Source: Cohnella sp. SGD-V74 (GTDB lineage Bacteria > Bacillota > Bacilli > Paenibacillales > Paenibacillaceae). From it: a stretch of DNA of 64,000 nt. The first letter of the stretch is position 1, and each line of letters starts with the position of its first letter. The notes beneath the pieces are model-generated. The model saw only the letters and a program-made list of their open reading frames with translations. It searched no databases and was not told the origin of the DNA. The stretch spans positions 186,001 through 250,000 of the forward strand of contig NZ_PVYW01000005.1 of the NCBI RefSeq assembly GCF_003001675.1. The letters run 5' to 3'. Of the stretch, positions 41,122 through 49,900 are shown one piece after another. The translations under genes were made by a program, and so were the position numbers.

Positions 41122-42375
41122 ATGAAAACAATGAGAACGAGATATGTTGCCGCCTTGTCGCTGGTCGCGATGGGAGTCGGGTTCGTCGTGACGCTGCTTC
41201 TGCCGTACCATCCCGTCACCGAGTTGCTGAAGGGAGGCTTCGAAGCGGGATTGGTAGGAGGCTTCGCGGACTGGTTCGCCGTGACGGCGCTGTTCCGCCA
41301 TCCGCTGGGCATTCCGATTCCCCATACGTCGCTGCTGCTCAAAAACCGGGACAAAATCGCCAGATCGCTCATTTCCGCGCTGGAGAACGAGCTGCTGAAC
41401 AAGGAAAGCATCAAGGAGAAGCTGAAACAGTTTCAGCTGATGAGGACGGCGGGGGCGGCGCTGACCCGCCTGGCGGCGAAGAGGAGCAACCGCGTCGGCG
41501 TCCTTAAGCTGGCGCACGCCTTCGTCGCCCGGCTTCCGGTGGACACGTTCGCGCCTTACGCGCAGCGCGCGATCGCCGAGGCGGTTAAGCAGGTCGATCT
41601 TCAGCCTTTGGCAGGCAAGGCTGCGGAGGCCGTCGTCCGGGAACGAATGGACGAGCGGGCGCTTGACTACGCGCTGCGTCAAGGCGGGGCATGGGTGAGC
41701 AAGCCGGAGACGGCTTACATGCTCGGATCGATCGCCATGCAAAAAATGTCCGAGGCCAAAGTCGGCGGATTTATGGGCTTTGCGGTGCAGGCGTTCACGG
41801 GATTCATGAGCGAGGACAAGCTCGGCGGCATGATTCAACAGCTGCTGCTGTCGGGTATTCGAGATTTGCTCGTGCCGGGCAACGCAAACCGGGACAAGCT
41901 GCTGGCGGAGATCCGGCGCCAGTTGAGCTTGGCCGCGGAGAACGAGGAACTGCTGGAGCGGGGCAAAAGCTGGGTCGTGGACAAAATCGAGCATCCGGAC
42001 AGCGGCCGCTTTCTGCTTGAGCGCATGGAGTCGCTGCGGCAGTCGGTTCTCTCGGCGCTGGAGCGGGAGATGGAGCGTGGCGGACGCCAGGTCGTCTCCG
42101 TTCTCCGCTACGTCGTGCGCAGACTTCAAGCCGAGCCCGAGACGATCGAAGGCGTGGAGCGCAGAGTGCTCAACTTCGTCGCGGACACGGTGGAAGCGAA
42201 TCATTATCGCATCGGGCTGCTGATCAAGGACAACATCGACAAGATGAACGACAAGGAGCTTGTCAACATGCTGGAGGAGAAAATCGGCGGAGATCTCCAA
42301 TGGATACGCGTCAACGGGGCTTTATGCGGCTTCCTTATCGGCCTTGTGCTGTCCGGAATTCAGCTTCTCGGTTGA
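41122..42375 (+). CDS. DUF445 family protein (YjiN/YheB-like)
   Basis: A 417-residue DUF445 protein. An N-terminal helix (YVAALSLVAMGVGFVVTLLL) and the signature GGFEAGLVGGFADWFAVTALFRHPLGIPIPHT (in parts EAGLVGGFADWFAV and FRHPLGIPIPHT) are diagnostic. Long amphipathic helices follow, with a C-terminal membrane helix (GALCGFLIGLVLSGIQLL). The function is unknown; it is a membrane-anchored, coiled-coil-like protein. Its 3' end overlaps the convergent hydrolase gene by 41 bases. Confidence 0.9.
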   Translation: MKTMRTRYVAALSLVAMGVGFVVTLLLPYHPVTELLKGGFEAGLVGGFADWFAVTALFRHPLGIPIPHTSLLLKNRDKIARSLISALENELLNKESIKEKLKQFQLMRTAGAALTRLAAKRSNRVGVLKLAHAFVARLPVDTFAPYAQRAIAEAVKQVDLQPLAGKAAEAVVRERMDERALDYALRQGGAWVSKPETAYMLGSIAMQKMSEAKVGGFMGFAVQAFTGFMSEDKLGGMIQQLLLSGIRDLLVPGNANRDKLLAEIRRQLSLAAENEELLERGKSWVVDKIEHPDSGRFLLERMESLRQSVLSALEREMERGGRQVVSVLRYVVRRLQAEPETIEGVERRVLNFVADTVEANHYRIGLLIKDNIDKMNDKELVNMLEEKIGGDLQWIRVNGALCGFLIGLVLSGIQLLG

Positions 42376-43237
42376 CCGAGAGCATCCCCATAATCTCCCC
42401 GACGATGATGTCGGGTTCGGTAAATATGACCAGGTGAGCGGATTTCGCGGCTTCGACCCAACGGGCGCGCTTTAACGAGGCGACCGTTTTTTTGTGGGCT
42501 TGGATGACGCCGAGGCGGATTTTACGATCTTGCCTGCTGACTTTCGTTCCGGAGATGAGGCTCACTTCCAGCTCTCCCAGTTCCGGTGAACGGTTGCGCA
42601 GCTCCGCCATGTCGTTCAGGAACGTATTCATCTCGGCTACTACCGTGCGCGCGGCTCTTGGGGTGAAATCTTCTGCGAGATGATCTTTGTAGACGTCGGG
42701 CGGCTGACCCTTGCCGAACTTACCTCCGAACATGCGGTACAGACCCAATCGCGCCAGAGGCGGATACAGCCAACGCGACATGGCAAACTGCTTGGCCGTG
42801 CCGGGCGTGAAATAATGCTCGAAGTTCTCGTCGCTCGGATCGACCAGCACGATGCCGCGGATTCGCGAAGGGTCGGCAGCCGCCGCCGCGCGAACGATCG
42901 GGCCTCCCCAGCTGTGTCCGACCAGAATGAATGGACCCGGACCGAGTTCGTCCAACAGCAACAGCAGATCGTCCACGATTCGCTTCAGCGTTCTCGGGCT
43001 TGCGTCGTCGTCGCTGCGTCCGGTGCCTGCGCGATCGTATACGACCGCTCTTGCGTGCTTGGCGATCAGGGGCTGCACGAGTCCCCAAGTCGAACGGGAG
43101 AACCCCAGGCCAGATTCGAAGACGACGGTCGGTTCTCCCGTACCGTTCGTCATATAGTGCAGTTTGCGACCATCCGGTAAGGTCAAGTAGTGCGACTCCC
43201 CGAAGGAATGGGGCGAGGCGGCGTTCGTAAGCGTCAT
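42335..43237 (-). CDS. Alpha/beta-hydrolase
   Basis: A 300-residue alpha/beta-hydrolase-fold enzyme. The nucleophile elbow is VGHSWGGPIVRA (Ser in GHSWG, near residue 108), and the oxyanion region is VVFESGLGFSRSTW near residue 40. The catalytic His is probably the one in KSAHLVIFTEPD near the end. DRAGTGRSDD precedes the elbow as is usual. It has no signal peptide. The substrate is unknown. Its 5' end faces the Fur-boxed AraC gene. Confidence 0.85.
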   Translation of the reverse strand: MTLTNAASPHSFGESHYLTLPDGRKLHYMTNGTGEPTVVFESGLGFSRSTWGLVQPLIAKHARAVVYDRAGTGRSDDDASPRTLKRIVDDLLLLLDELGPGPFILVGHSWGGPIVRAAAAADPSRIRGIVLVDPSDENFEHYFTPGTAKQFAMSRWLYPPLARLGLYRMFGGKFGKGQPPDVYKDHLAEDFTPRAARTVVAEMNTFLNDMAELRNRSPELGELEVSLISGTKVSRQDRKIRLGVIQAHKKTVASLKRARWVEAAKSAHLVIFTEPDIIVGEIMGMLSVNREAEFRTAQGR

Positions 43238-43377
43238 GTGCTGCAGCTCCTGCTCTATAAATTTGAGAAAAATACTAGGAATTCTCAGTTAAGATTATGA
43301 ACAAGTAAAGAGAAATTGGCAATAAAGGATTGAAATTTCCATAGTGGATAAAGAGAGGGGAATGAGATACACTCTAT

Positions 43378-43392
43378 TGAGAATAATTCTCA
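43378..43392 (+). promoter_or_regulatory. Fur box upstream of the AraC/MFS pair
   Basis: TGAGAATAATTCTCA is a perfect 7-1-7 palindrome differing from the Fur consensus TGATAATNATTATCA only by one symmetric substitution per arm. It is 21 bases before the AraC start. A looser TGAGAA...ATTCTCA pair lies at 43264-43287 on the hydrolase side. Confidence 0.65.
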
Positions 43393-43412
43393 TATGATGC
43401 GGGGGAATAGCG

Positions 43413-44366
43413 ATGAACGCCTCCTTGGATTCCATTTATCAGCTTTATTTCGACACCGCCCTGTTTTCCCGAATCGGTCCGACGACGTATGCCATCGCGC
43501 CGTCCGTGGGAGAGGGGACGATCCATCGTTTGAGCACATACAGCGGAATTGAGATCGTCTATTCCGAGTATCGGCTGCATTCGCGGCAGATGAATCGCTT
43601 CGCGACGCGCGAGCGGATGGTTGAGCTGCAATTCGCCTTGTCCGGCTGCCGTTCCGCTTGCGTATCGGGCCGGGAATTCACGCTGAAGAGGGGCCAAGGG
43701 GCGCTGCTCCTGATGCAGGACTTCGACGTCCGGTTCGACATTGGCTGCGAGGAGCCGATCCGTTCGTTTGCGCTTGGCATTCCGGTCGAATTGTTCGAGT
43801 ACGCTCTTCCGGGGCCGGATCGTTCCGGCGGCAGGCATTTCGAACGGCTGACGAAGGGCTGTGCGTTCAGACAGCTTGACTTCGTGCCGGACGAGCGGGG
43901 GATGAAGCTGGCGAACCGGCTTATCGAAGAGCTGGAAGGAAGGGCTATGTCTCCCCTCCTGATGGAAGCGGCCGCCTACGAGCTGCTTAATCTGTATTTG
44001 ACGCAGCTATTCGATCCCGTTCCCGTCTGCGAGGGGCTGTCGCGGGAAGATATGCGCCGGGTGCGGCGGGCGGCGGAAATTCTCCAGGCGGAGATGCGGC
44101 AGCCGCCATCGCTGCTCTCGCTGGCCAAGCGGGTCGGAATCAACGATTACAAGCTTAAGAAAGGATTCAAGGCGATATATCGTTCGACCGCGTTCGATTA
44201 TTTGCGCCAAATTCGGATGGAGCACGCCATGCAGCTGCTGCGCGGCGGGCACTGCAATGTGACGGAAGCGGCGGTCGAGACGGGCTACAGCAATATGAGC
44301 GCTTTTTCCGAGCAATTCGGCAAAACGTTCGGCATCAAGCCTTCGGAGGTCAAGCGGTTCTATTAA
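43413..44366 (+). CDS. AraC-family regulator (iron/siderophore-type context)
   Basis: A 317-residue regulator. The N-terminal 200 residues have PchR-like strands (VELQFALSGCRSACVSGREF). The C-terminal AraC domain has both helix-turn-helix motifs (SLLSLAKRVGINDYKLKKGF and VTEAAVETGYSNMSAFSEQF). The match to PchR/YbtA-type siderophore regulators is an impression from the recognition segment NDYKLKKGFKAIY. A Fur box immediately upstream and an MFS exporter downstream support control of siderophore export or use. Confidence 0.85.
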   Translation: MNASLDSIYQLYFDTALFSRIGPTTYAIAPSVGEGTIHRLSTYSGIEIVYSEYRLHSRQMNRFATRERMVELQFALSGCRSACVSGREFTLKRGQGALLLMQDFDVRFDIGCEEPIRSFALGIPVELFEYALPGPDRSGGRHFERLTKGCAFRQLDFVPDERGMKLANRLIEELEGRAMSPLLMEAAAYELLNLYLTQLFDPVPVCEGLSREDMRRVRRAAEILQAEMRQPPSLLSLAKRVGINDYKLKKGFKAIYRSTAFDYLRQIRMEHAMQLLRGGHCNVTEAAVETGYSNMSAFSEQFGKTFGIKPSEVKRFY

Positions 44367-44489
44367 AGACGGAGCCGGCGCTTGAATAATCCGCGCAGCG
44401 GCAAGAAAATCCGTACGGAGGCGGCGAACGTCACCTCCCCTCCTGTATCGTTTGGTTTCGAGACCAGAGAAGGAGAGGAGAAGCTCAAT

Positions 44490-45698
44490 ATGCTCAGAAT
44501 CAAAGCAAGCATCTTTTTCAGCGTATTCGTGGCCATGCTCAGCTTGATGCTGATCTCGCCGATCATGCCGCCGCTTATCCGGGAGCTTGGCCTGACCGAG
44601 AGTCATTCCGGCTGGATCATTTCGCTGGGCTCCGTCTCGATGGCGATCATGGCCCCGGTCTGGGGCCGGTGGAGCGACACCAGAGGTCGGAAGCCGATCA
44701 TTTTAGCGGGCTTCATCGGTATGGGGGCGAGCTGTCTGCTGTTCGCTCTGACGCTGTATTCCGGGTTAAGCGGCTGGATCGGCGGAGGGCTGCTGGTCGC
44801 GCTGCTCATCGTGACGCGCAGCATGATCGGACTGTTCATCCCGGCAGTGCTTTCTTCGGCGCAGGCTTATATAGGTGACGTCACCGAAGGACGGGAACGT
44901 ACGGCCGGCATGGCCCTCATCAGCGCGGCGAACGGAATGGGACTCGTGTTCGGGCCGGCGATCGCAGGGGCGTTCACCGGCATCGGGCTGCTGTGGCCGC
45001 TTTATTTCGGCACGGCATTGTCCTTCGCGGCATTCGCCGCGGCGCTGCTGCTCATTCCCCCGGCCAAGCCGATCGTGCGGGAGAAGCCGCCCAAGGTCAA
45101 TCCGTTCCGGTCCGGGCTGCGCGTTTATTTGCTGGCGGGCTTCGCGACGATGACCGCGATTATCGGCATCCAGGTGGTGGGCGGATTTTATTTTCAGGAC
45201 ATGCTGCATCTGAGCGGACAGGAGACGGCGCGTATGTTGTCCGTCGGGCTGATGCTGGCGGGAATCGCGATGCTGCTCGTACAGGTCGCCCAGGTGAATT
45301 GGATGAAGCTTCAGCCCAAGGCGATGATGCTGGCGGGTTCGTTGTTCATTCTGCTCGGCATGCTGGTCTTTCTCTATTCGGGGAGCACGGCTTTCTATTA
45401 TTTCGCGTTCTTCCTGTTCGGAATCGGCGCGGGCCTGTCGATGCCGGGCTTTATGGCGGCGGCTTCGCTCTCCGTATCGAAGGAGCAGCAGGGCGGCGTG
45501 GCCGGCCTGGTCGCCTCCGTGCAGGGCGTGACCGCTATCGTGACGCCGATCGTCGCGACAACACTCTACCAAGCGGGCAGGAGCCTGCCGTTCTGGCTCA
45601 TTATCGCGCTGACCGCAGCCGTTGCTCCGGTGCTGCTGTCCGTTAAGGGCAAAGCTTCGGCGAAGTCTGCCGCGGAGGAGCGGCTCTCTCGTTCCTAA
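44490..45698 (+). CDS. MFS transporter, probable siderophore/drug exporter
   Basis: A 402-residue, 12-helix major-facilitator protein. Motif A lies between helices 2 and 3 (GRWSDTRGRKPIILAGF), and the helix-5 antiporter motif is GMGLVFGPAIAGAFTG. ATG 44490 with GGAGAGGAG nine bases upstream is preferred over a TTG 108 bases earlier that adds a non-membrane leader. It follows the Fur-boxed AraC gene by 123 bases without a terminator, so the two probably share iron control. Confidence 0.87.
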   Translation: MLRIKASIFFSVFVAMLSLMLISPIMPPLIRELGLTESHSGWIISLGSVSMAIMAPVWGRWSDTRGRKPIILAGFIGMGASCLLFALTLYSGLSGWIGGGLLVALLIVTRSMIGLFIPAVLSSAQAYIGDVTEGRERTAGMALISAANGMGLVFGPAIAGAFTGIGLLWPLYFGTALSFAAFAAALLLIPPAKPIVREKPPKVNPFRSGLRVYLLAGFATMTAIIGIQVVGGFYFQDMLHLSGQETARMLSVGLMLAGIAMLLVQVAQVNWMKLQPKAMMLAGSLFILLGMLVFLYSGSTAFYYFAFFLFGIGAGLSMPGFMAAASLSVSKEQQGGVAGLVASVQGVTAIVTPIVATTLYQAGRSLPFWLIIALTAAVAPVLLSVKGKASAKSAAEERLSRS

Positions 45699-45763
45699 AT
45701 CTACCTCTCTATGATATGATCGATATCGTATGAAATAAATCGGCAGCTTAGAGGTGGTCGGCT

Positions 45764-46792
45764 TTGGAGGTCAGCTTGAACGGGCTGTCCGTCGCCTACG
45801 GAGAGAAGACGGCCGTCGCCGATTTGACGGCGACGATCGCAAGCGGCGAGCTGGTCGCTCTGCTCGGGCCAAGCGGCTGCGGGAAGAGCACGACGCTGCT
45901 GGCGGTGGCGGGGCTGCTGAACTCTTCGGCCGGCAGCGTCCGGTTCGACGGCCGGATCATGAACGAGATTCCGACTGAACAGCGGGACGTCGGCATGGTT
46001 TTTCAACAGTATTCCTTGTATCCTCACATGACGGTGTACGACAATATCGCATTTCCTTTGACGATGAAGAAATGGCCCAAATCCGATATCCGGCGACGAG
46101 TCGACGAGTTGGCCGAGCTGCTCCGTATCGGGGAGTTGCTGGCCCGCAGGCCCGATCGACTGTCTGGAGGCCAACAGCAGAGAGCGGCGATCGCTCGGGC
46201 GTTGGCCAAGCGTCCCAAGCTGCTGCTGATGGACGAACCGTTCTCCCACCTGGATTCCTCCCTGCGCCTCGAGCTGCGGGAGGAGTTTCGCTTTCTTCAG
46301 CAGCGGTTCGGCATCACGACGCTGTTCGTGACCCACGATCAGGAAGAAGCGCTGTCCCTGTCTGATCGGATCATGGTGATGGCGGACGGGAGAATGCTGC
46401 AATACGATACGCCGGAGCAGGTGTACCATCGCCCGTCGAGCCGGAGGGCCGCCGAGATCGCGGGGCATCCTCCGATGAATTTTCTCGAAGCGGAAGGGCA
46501 GCCTTGGACGCTCGGAGCGCGAGCAGAGGACTGGCTGATGGCGGACGGGGACACAGCGCTCGTTCGGGGCCGAATCGCGGTGATTGAGAAGACGGGCAAG
46601 GACACGCTGTTGAAGGTGCGGGCTCCATCCGCGTTGCTGCGCGTCTACGCTTCTGCGGAGTGGCCGGTCGCGGTCGGACAGGAGATCGGGCTTCAGATTC
46701 GTCCCGGCCGCGCGCATTGGTTCGATTCCCGAACGGGCAGCCGCCTCGAGGCCGGACCGGAACTATCCGAGCTGAGATGGACGGGGGCATAG
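45764..46792 (+). CDS. Sugar ABC transporter ATPase (MalK/UgpC-like), importer 3
   Basis: A 342-residue ATPase. Motifs appear in order: Walker A GPSGCGKST near residue 35, Q-loop FQQYSLYPHMTV near 79, signature LSGGQQQRAAIARAL near 133, Walker B LLLMDEPFSHLD near 154, and H-loop FVTHDQEEALSLSD near 188. The C-terminal regulatory TOBE domain is present but slightly shorter than MalK's. The start is TTG with GAGGTGG seven bases upstream. Unlike importers 1 and 2, this system carries its own ATPase, 2 bases before the permease. Confidence 0.92.
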   Translation: MEVSLNGLSVAYGEKTAVADLTATIASGELVALLGPSGCGKSTTLLAVAGLLNSSAGSVRFDGRIMNEIPTEQRDVGMVFQQYSLYPHMTVYDNIAFPLTMKKWPKSDIRRRVDELAELLRIGELLARRPDRLSGGQQQRAAIARALAKRPKLLLMDEPFSHLDSSLRLELREEFRFLQQRFGITTLFVTHDQEEALSLSDRIMVMADGRMLQYDTPEQVYHRPSSRRAAEIAGHPPMNFLEAEGQPWTLGARAEDWLMADGDTALVRGRIAVIEKTGKDTLLKVRAPSALLRVYASAEWPVAVGQEIGLQIRPGRAHWFDSRTGSRLEAGPELSELRWTGA

Positions 46793-46793
46793 G

Positions 46794-47684
46794 GTGAACG
46801 ACAAGAAGAGTTGGCGCGGCACGCATCAGGCGTGGCCATATCTCATGCCCGCCATGATGATCGTGGCGGTATTCGGGTTGTATCCGGTCATTCAAGCGTT
46901 CGATCTCAGCTTGCACGTCCGCTACGACTACTACCGGAACCTCGTTTTTGAGCGCGGTTGGGACAATTTCTCCTTCGTCTTTCAAGATCCGGAATTCCGT
47001 CTGGCGCTACGAAACACGCTGCTGCTGATCGTCTCCGTCGTCCCGGCATCGATGGTCGCCTCCCTGGCCATCGCCTATTTCTTGCATACGAGACGGTTGC
47101 TGAGCCGCTGGTTGCAGCCGGCCTTTTTCCTGCCGCTCGTCGCTTCCGTTCTGGCGGCGGCTTTGGCATGGCGCTGGCTGTTCCACACGGAATACGGATT
47201 GGCGAACGCGACGTTCGCCGGGCTCGGTCTGCCTGCGGTCGGCTGGCTGACCTCGCCGGAGTGGGCGATGCCGTCTCTCGTTTTGTTCTCCGTCTGGCAC
47301 AGCTTGGGCTACAACGTTCTTCTTTTTCTGGTCGGATTGCAGGCCATTCCGCCCCAGTACGATAGAGCGGCCAGAATCGACGGCGCGTCGCGGTGGCCGC
47401 GATTCAGGCGAATCACGCTGCCGATGCTCCGCCGCGTCCTTTATTACGTGTCCATCGTATCCGTCGTTCACGCATTCATGACGTTCGACGAGGTGTTCGC
47501 TCTGTTCGGCGGAGAACGGGCGGGTCCGATGGATCGGGCGCTGACGGTCGTCTACTACGTCTTTCGCAAGTTTTATTCTGAATCGGAGTACGGCATCGCG
47601 TCCGCGGCGGCGTATGCGGGATTTCTGCTTGTTTTTGCGCTTACGCTCGTCCAGCTGAAAATGAGCGACAGGCGCGGCGGATGA
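46794..47684 (+). CDS. Sugar ABC permease, UgpA/MalF-like, importer 3
   Basis: A 296-residue, six-helix CUT1 permease starting at GTG one base after the ATPase stop codon. The EAA loop is YDRAARIDGASRWPRFRRIT near residues 191-210. The N-terminal WPYLMPAMMIVAVFGLYPVI is the usual first helix. It overlaps the second permease by four bases. Confidence 0.9.
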   Translation: MNDKKSWRGTHQAWPYLMPAMMIVAVFGLYPVIQAFDLSLHVRYDYYRNLVFERGWDNFSFVFQDPEFRLALRNTLLLIVSVVPASMVASLAIAYFLHTRRLLSRWLQPAFFLPLVASVLAAALAWRWLFHTEYGLANATFAGLGLPAVGWLTSPEWAMPSLVLFSVWHSLGYNVLLFLVGLQAIPPQYDRAARIDGASRWPRFRRITLPMLRRVLYYVSIVSVVHAFMTFDEVFALFGGERAGPMDRALTVVYYVFRKFYSESEYGIASAAAYAGFLLVFALTLVQLKMSDRRGG

Positions 47685-48553
47685 GAGGAACGAACGAGAA
47701 TATGTGGATTAAGGGCTTTTCCAAACCAACCGGCCGCTGGGCGGGACTGCTGCTGGACATTTTCGTATGCGCGCTGGGCGCCGCCATGCTGTTTCCGTTT
47801 TTGTGGATGGCGGCGATCTCTCTTCGGCCCGGGGACCAAACGATGTCTCCGCAGTTGCTCTCATCCTTTCCCCTCGAATGGAGCAATTACCGCACCGTAT
47901 GGGAGACGCTGCCGCTGCTGCGTTACTTCGAGAACAGCTTGCTGGTTATGGCGACGAGCGTATTGTTCGGGACGATTGTGACGATCTGCGCGGCGTTCGC
48001 GTTTACGCATTTTTCTTTTTACGGACGGAAAATACTGCTCGCCGCGCTGCTCGGGACGCTCATGATTCCCGAACAACTGCTGCTGATTCCGAATTACATG
48101 ACCGTCGCCGGGCTGGGCTGGACGGATCGGTACGCGGCGCTCGCCGTTCCTTGGATGACGAACGCTTTCGCCGTGTTTTATCTCGTGCAGGTTTTCTCGG
48201 CCGTTCCCCGCGAGTATCGGTTCGCCGCGCGCGCAGACGGGGCGAAGCCCTCGGCTTTCTTATGGAAAGTGGTCGTGCCGCTGTGCAAGCCCTCGATCCT
48301 GACGCTCGCCCTGCTGAAATCGATCGCCAACTGGAACGCCTACCTGTGGCCTCTCATCGTGACGAACAGCAAGGAGATGCGGACGCTTCCGGTTGGGCTG
48401 CTGGCGTTCAGTACCGAGGCGGGCACGTCCTACGAGCTGCTGATGGCCATGTCGGTCATTCTCGTCGTTCCGATGGTTTTTCTTTATTTTATTGTGCAGA
48501 AACATCTTGTTCAGGCCGTCCCTTCGGCCGAAAACTTGAAAAACGAATCGTGA
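47681..48553 (+). CDS. Sugar ABC permease, UgpE/MalG-like, importer 3
   Basis: A 290-residue, six-helix CUT1 permease. The EAA loop is EYRFAARADGAKPSAFLWKV near residues 178-197 and the tail ends FIVQKHLVQAVPSAE. GLTWTD-type contacts (AGLGWTDRYAALAVPW) before the loop are characteristic. It is coupled to the preceding permease by an ATGA overlap and followed by the binding-protein gene. Confidence 0.9.
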   Translation: MRGTNENMWIKGFSKPTGRWAGLLLDIFVCALGAAMLFPFLWMAAISLRPGDQTMSPQLLSSFPLEWSNYRTVWETLPLLRYFENSLLVMATSVLFGTIVTICAAFAFTHFSFYGRKILLAALLGTLMIPEQLLLIPNYMTVAGLGWTDRYAALAVPWMTNAFAVFYLVQVFSAVPREYRFAARADGAKPSAFLWKVVVPLCKPSILTLALLKSIANWNAYLWPLIVTNSKEMRTLPVGLLAFSTEAGTSYELLMAMSVILVVPMVFLYFIVQKHLVQAVPSAENLKNES

Positions 48554-48573
48554 AAACAGCAGGAGGACTTCGA

Positions 48574-49887
48574 GTGAAAGCAAGATGGGCTGCGGTCTTG
48601 ACGGCGCTGCTCTGCCTGGCGACGGCTTGTTCCGGCAAATCGGACGGTGCGGGAACGGAGAAAGGCGGGGCGGCGGAATTCGAATTTTGGCATGCTATGG
48701 GCGGCAGTCTGGAGCAGGCGCTGGAGCGCGTCGCCGCGGATTTTAACGAGCGATTCCCGAGGGTTCGCGTCAAGCTCGTCAACCAAGGCAACTATACTTC
48801 CCTTCATGACAAATTGGTCGCCGCAGCGAAAGCGGGACAATCTCCGGTGTTGGCCCAGACGTATTCCGACTGGAATGATGAATTCATTCGGGCGGGACTG
48901 ATCCGCAAGCTGACTCCCTATCTGTCGGATCCCGAGATCGGATGGGAGAACGATGGGTTGACGGACATTTTCCCCGTATTCCTGGAAGAGAACGAGCGGG
49001 ACGGAGACTACTATAGCCTGCCTTTCAACAAGAGCGTCCAAGTGTTGTTCTACAACAAGACGCTGCTTGACCGGTACGGAGTCGGCGTGCCGACGACTTG
49101 GGAGGAATGGAAGGAGGCTTCAGCCAAGCTGACGATGGCGAAGCCGGAAGGCAAAGGAACGATCGTCGGAACCGGTTTCGAGAACGCCGTGTATCGCGAG
49201 GCTTACTATTACGCCTTGCAGGCGGGAGGACGTTTCTTCGACCCAGAGAGCGGGAGAAGCACGTTCAACACGCCGGAAACGAGAGACGGAATCTCCTTCG
49301 TTCAGGGAATGCTCCGGGATGGAATCGCGAGATTGGCCGGAGAGGACCAATACATGTCCGTTCCTTTCGGCCGGGGTGACGTGGCGATGTACGTCGGATC
49401 TTCGGCCGGAATCGCCTTCGTCAGAGAGGCGGTCGGCGGCAAATTCGAGTGGTCGACGGCCGTCGTTCCGAAGGGCAATCGACAGGTCGCGTTCATTCAG
49501 GGCACGAACGTGTCGATGTTCGATACGGGAACGGAGGAGCAGAGGCAAGGGGCTTGGCAGTTCATGACCTATTTGCTCGAAGCGGAGAATAGCGCTTACT
49601 GGGCGGAGCAGACGGGATATTTGCCGATTCGGGCCAGCGCGCTCGCGTCTGATCGTTATCGGGATTACGCCAAGTCGCATCCGGAAGTCGAAGCGGCGTC
49701 GCTGCAACTGCAGGCGGATGCGCGGCTGTCGACCGTGCCGCTGGCCGACGTGATGGACCCCGTGCTGATCAAGGAGATGGAGGCCATGCTGCTCGGCTTC
49801 AAATCGGTCGAAGCCGGGCTGGCGGACGCCGATAAAGCGATTAACGCCAAGCTGGCCGCCTTGGCTGCGCAGGAAAATAAACGATAG
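48574..49887 (+). CDS. Extracellular sugar/glycerol-phosphate-type binding lipoprotein, importer 3
   Basis: A 437-residue UgpB/MalE-type (SBP_bac_1) lipoprotein. The start is GTG 48574 with AGGAGG upstream. The signal peptide (MKARWAAVLTALLCLATA) ends at a lipobox with the lipidated Cys near residue 19. The body shows FEFWHAMGG at the mature N-terminus, YYSLPFNKSVQVLFYNKTLL and the GVPTTWEEW motif, as in UgpB-like binders of glycerol-phosphate diesters or oligosaccharides. It is last in the transporter operon and precedes the WYL regulator. Confidence 0.9.
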   Translation: MKARWAAVLTALLCLATACSGKSDGAGTEKGGAAEFEFWHAMGGSLEQALERVAADFNERFPRVRVKLVNQGNYTSLHDKLVAAAKAGQSPVLAQTYSDWNDEFIRAGLIRKLTPYLSDPEIGWENDGLTDIFPVFLEENERDGDYYSLPFNKSVQVLFYNKTLLDRYGVGVPTTWEEWKEASAKLTMAKPEGKGTIVGTGFENAVYREAYYYALQAGGRFFDPESGRSTFNTPETRDGISFVQGMLRDGIARLAGEDQYMSVPFGRGDVAMYVGSSAGIAFVREAVGGKFEWSTAVVPKGNRQVAFIQGTNVSMFDTGTEEQRQGAWQFMTYLLEAENSAYWAEQTGYLPIRASALASDRYRDYAKSHPEVEAASLQLQADARLSTVPLADVMDPVLIKEMEAMLLGFKSVEAGLADADKAINAKLAALAAQENKR

Positions 49888-49900
49888 GCGGAGAGATCGG

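Noticed and set aside
44382..44489. TTG start extending the Fur-linked MFS gene by 36 residues
   Set aside because: The extension is polar, lacks a ribosome-binding site and precedes the natural first helix. ATG 44490 has GGAGAGGAG.
47767..48573. Long in-frame extension ahead of the importer 3 binding protein
   Set aside because: It overlaps the permease gene in another frame. GTG 48574 has a ribosome-binding site and a proper lipoprotein signal peptide.
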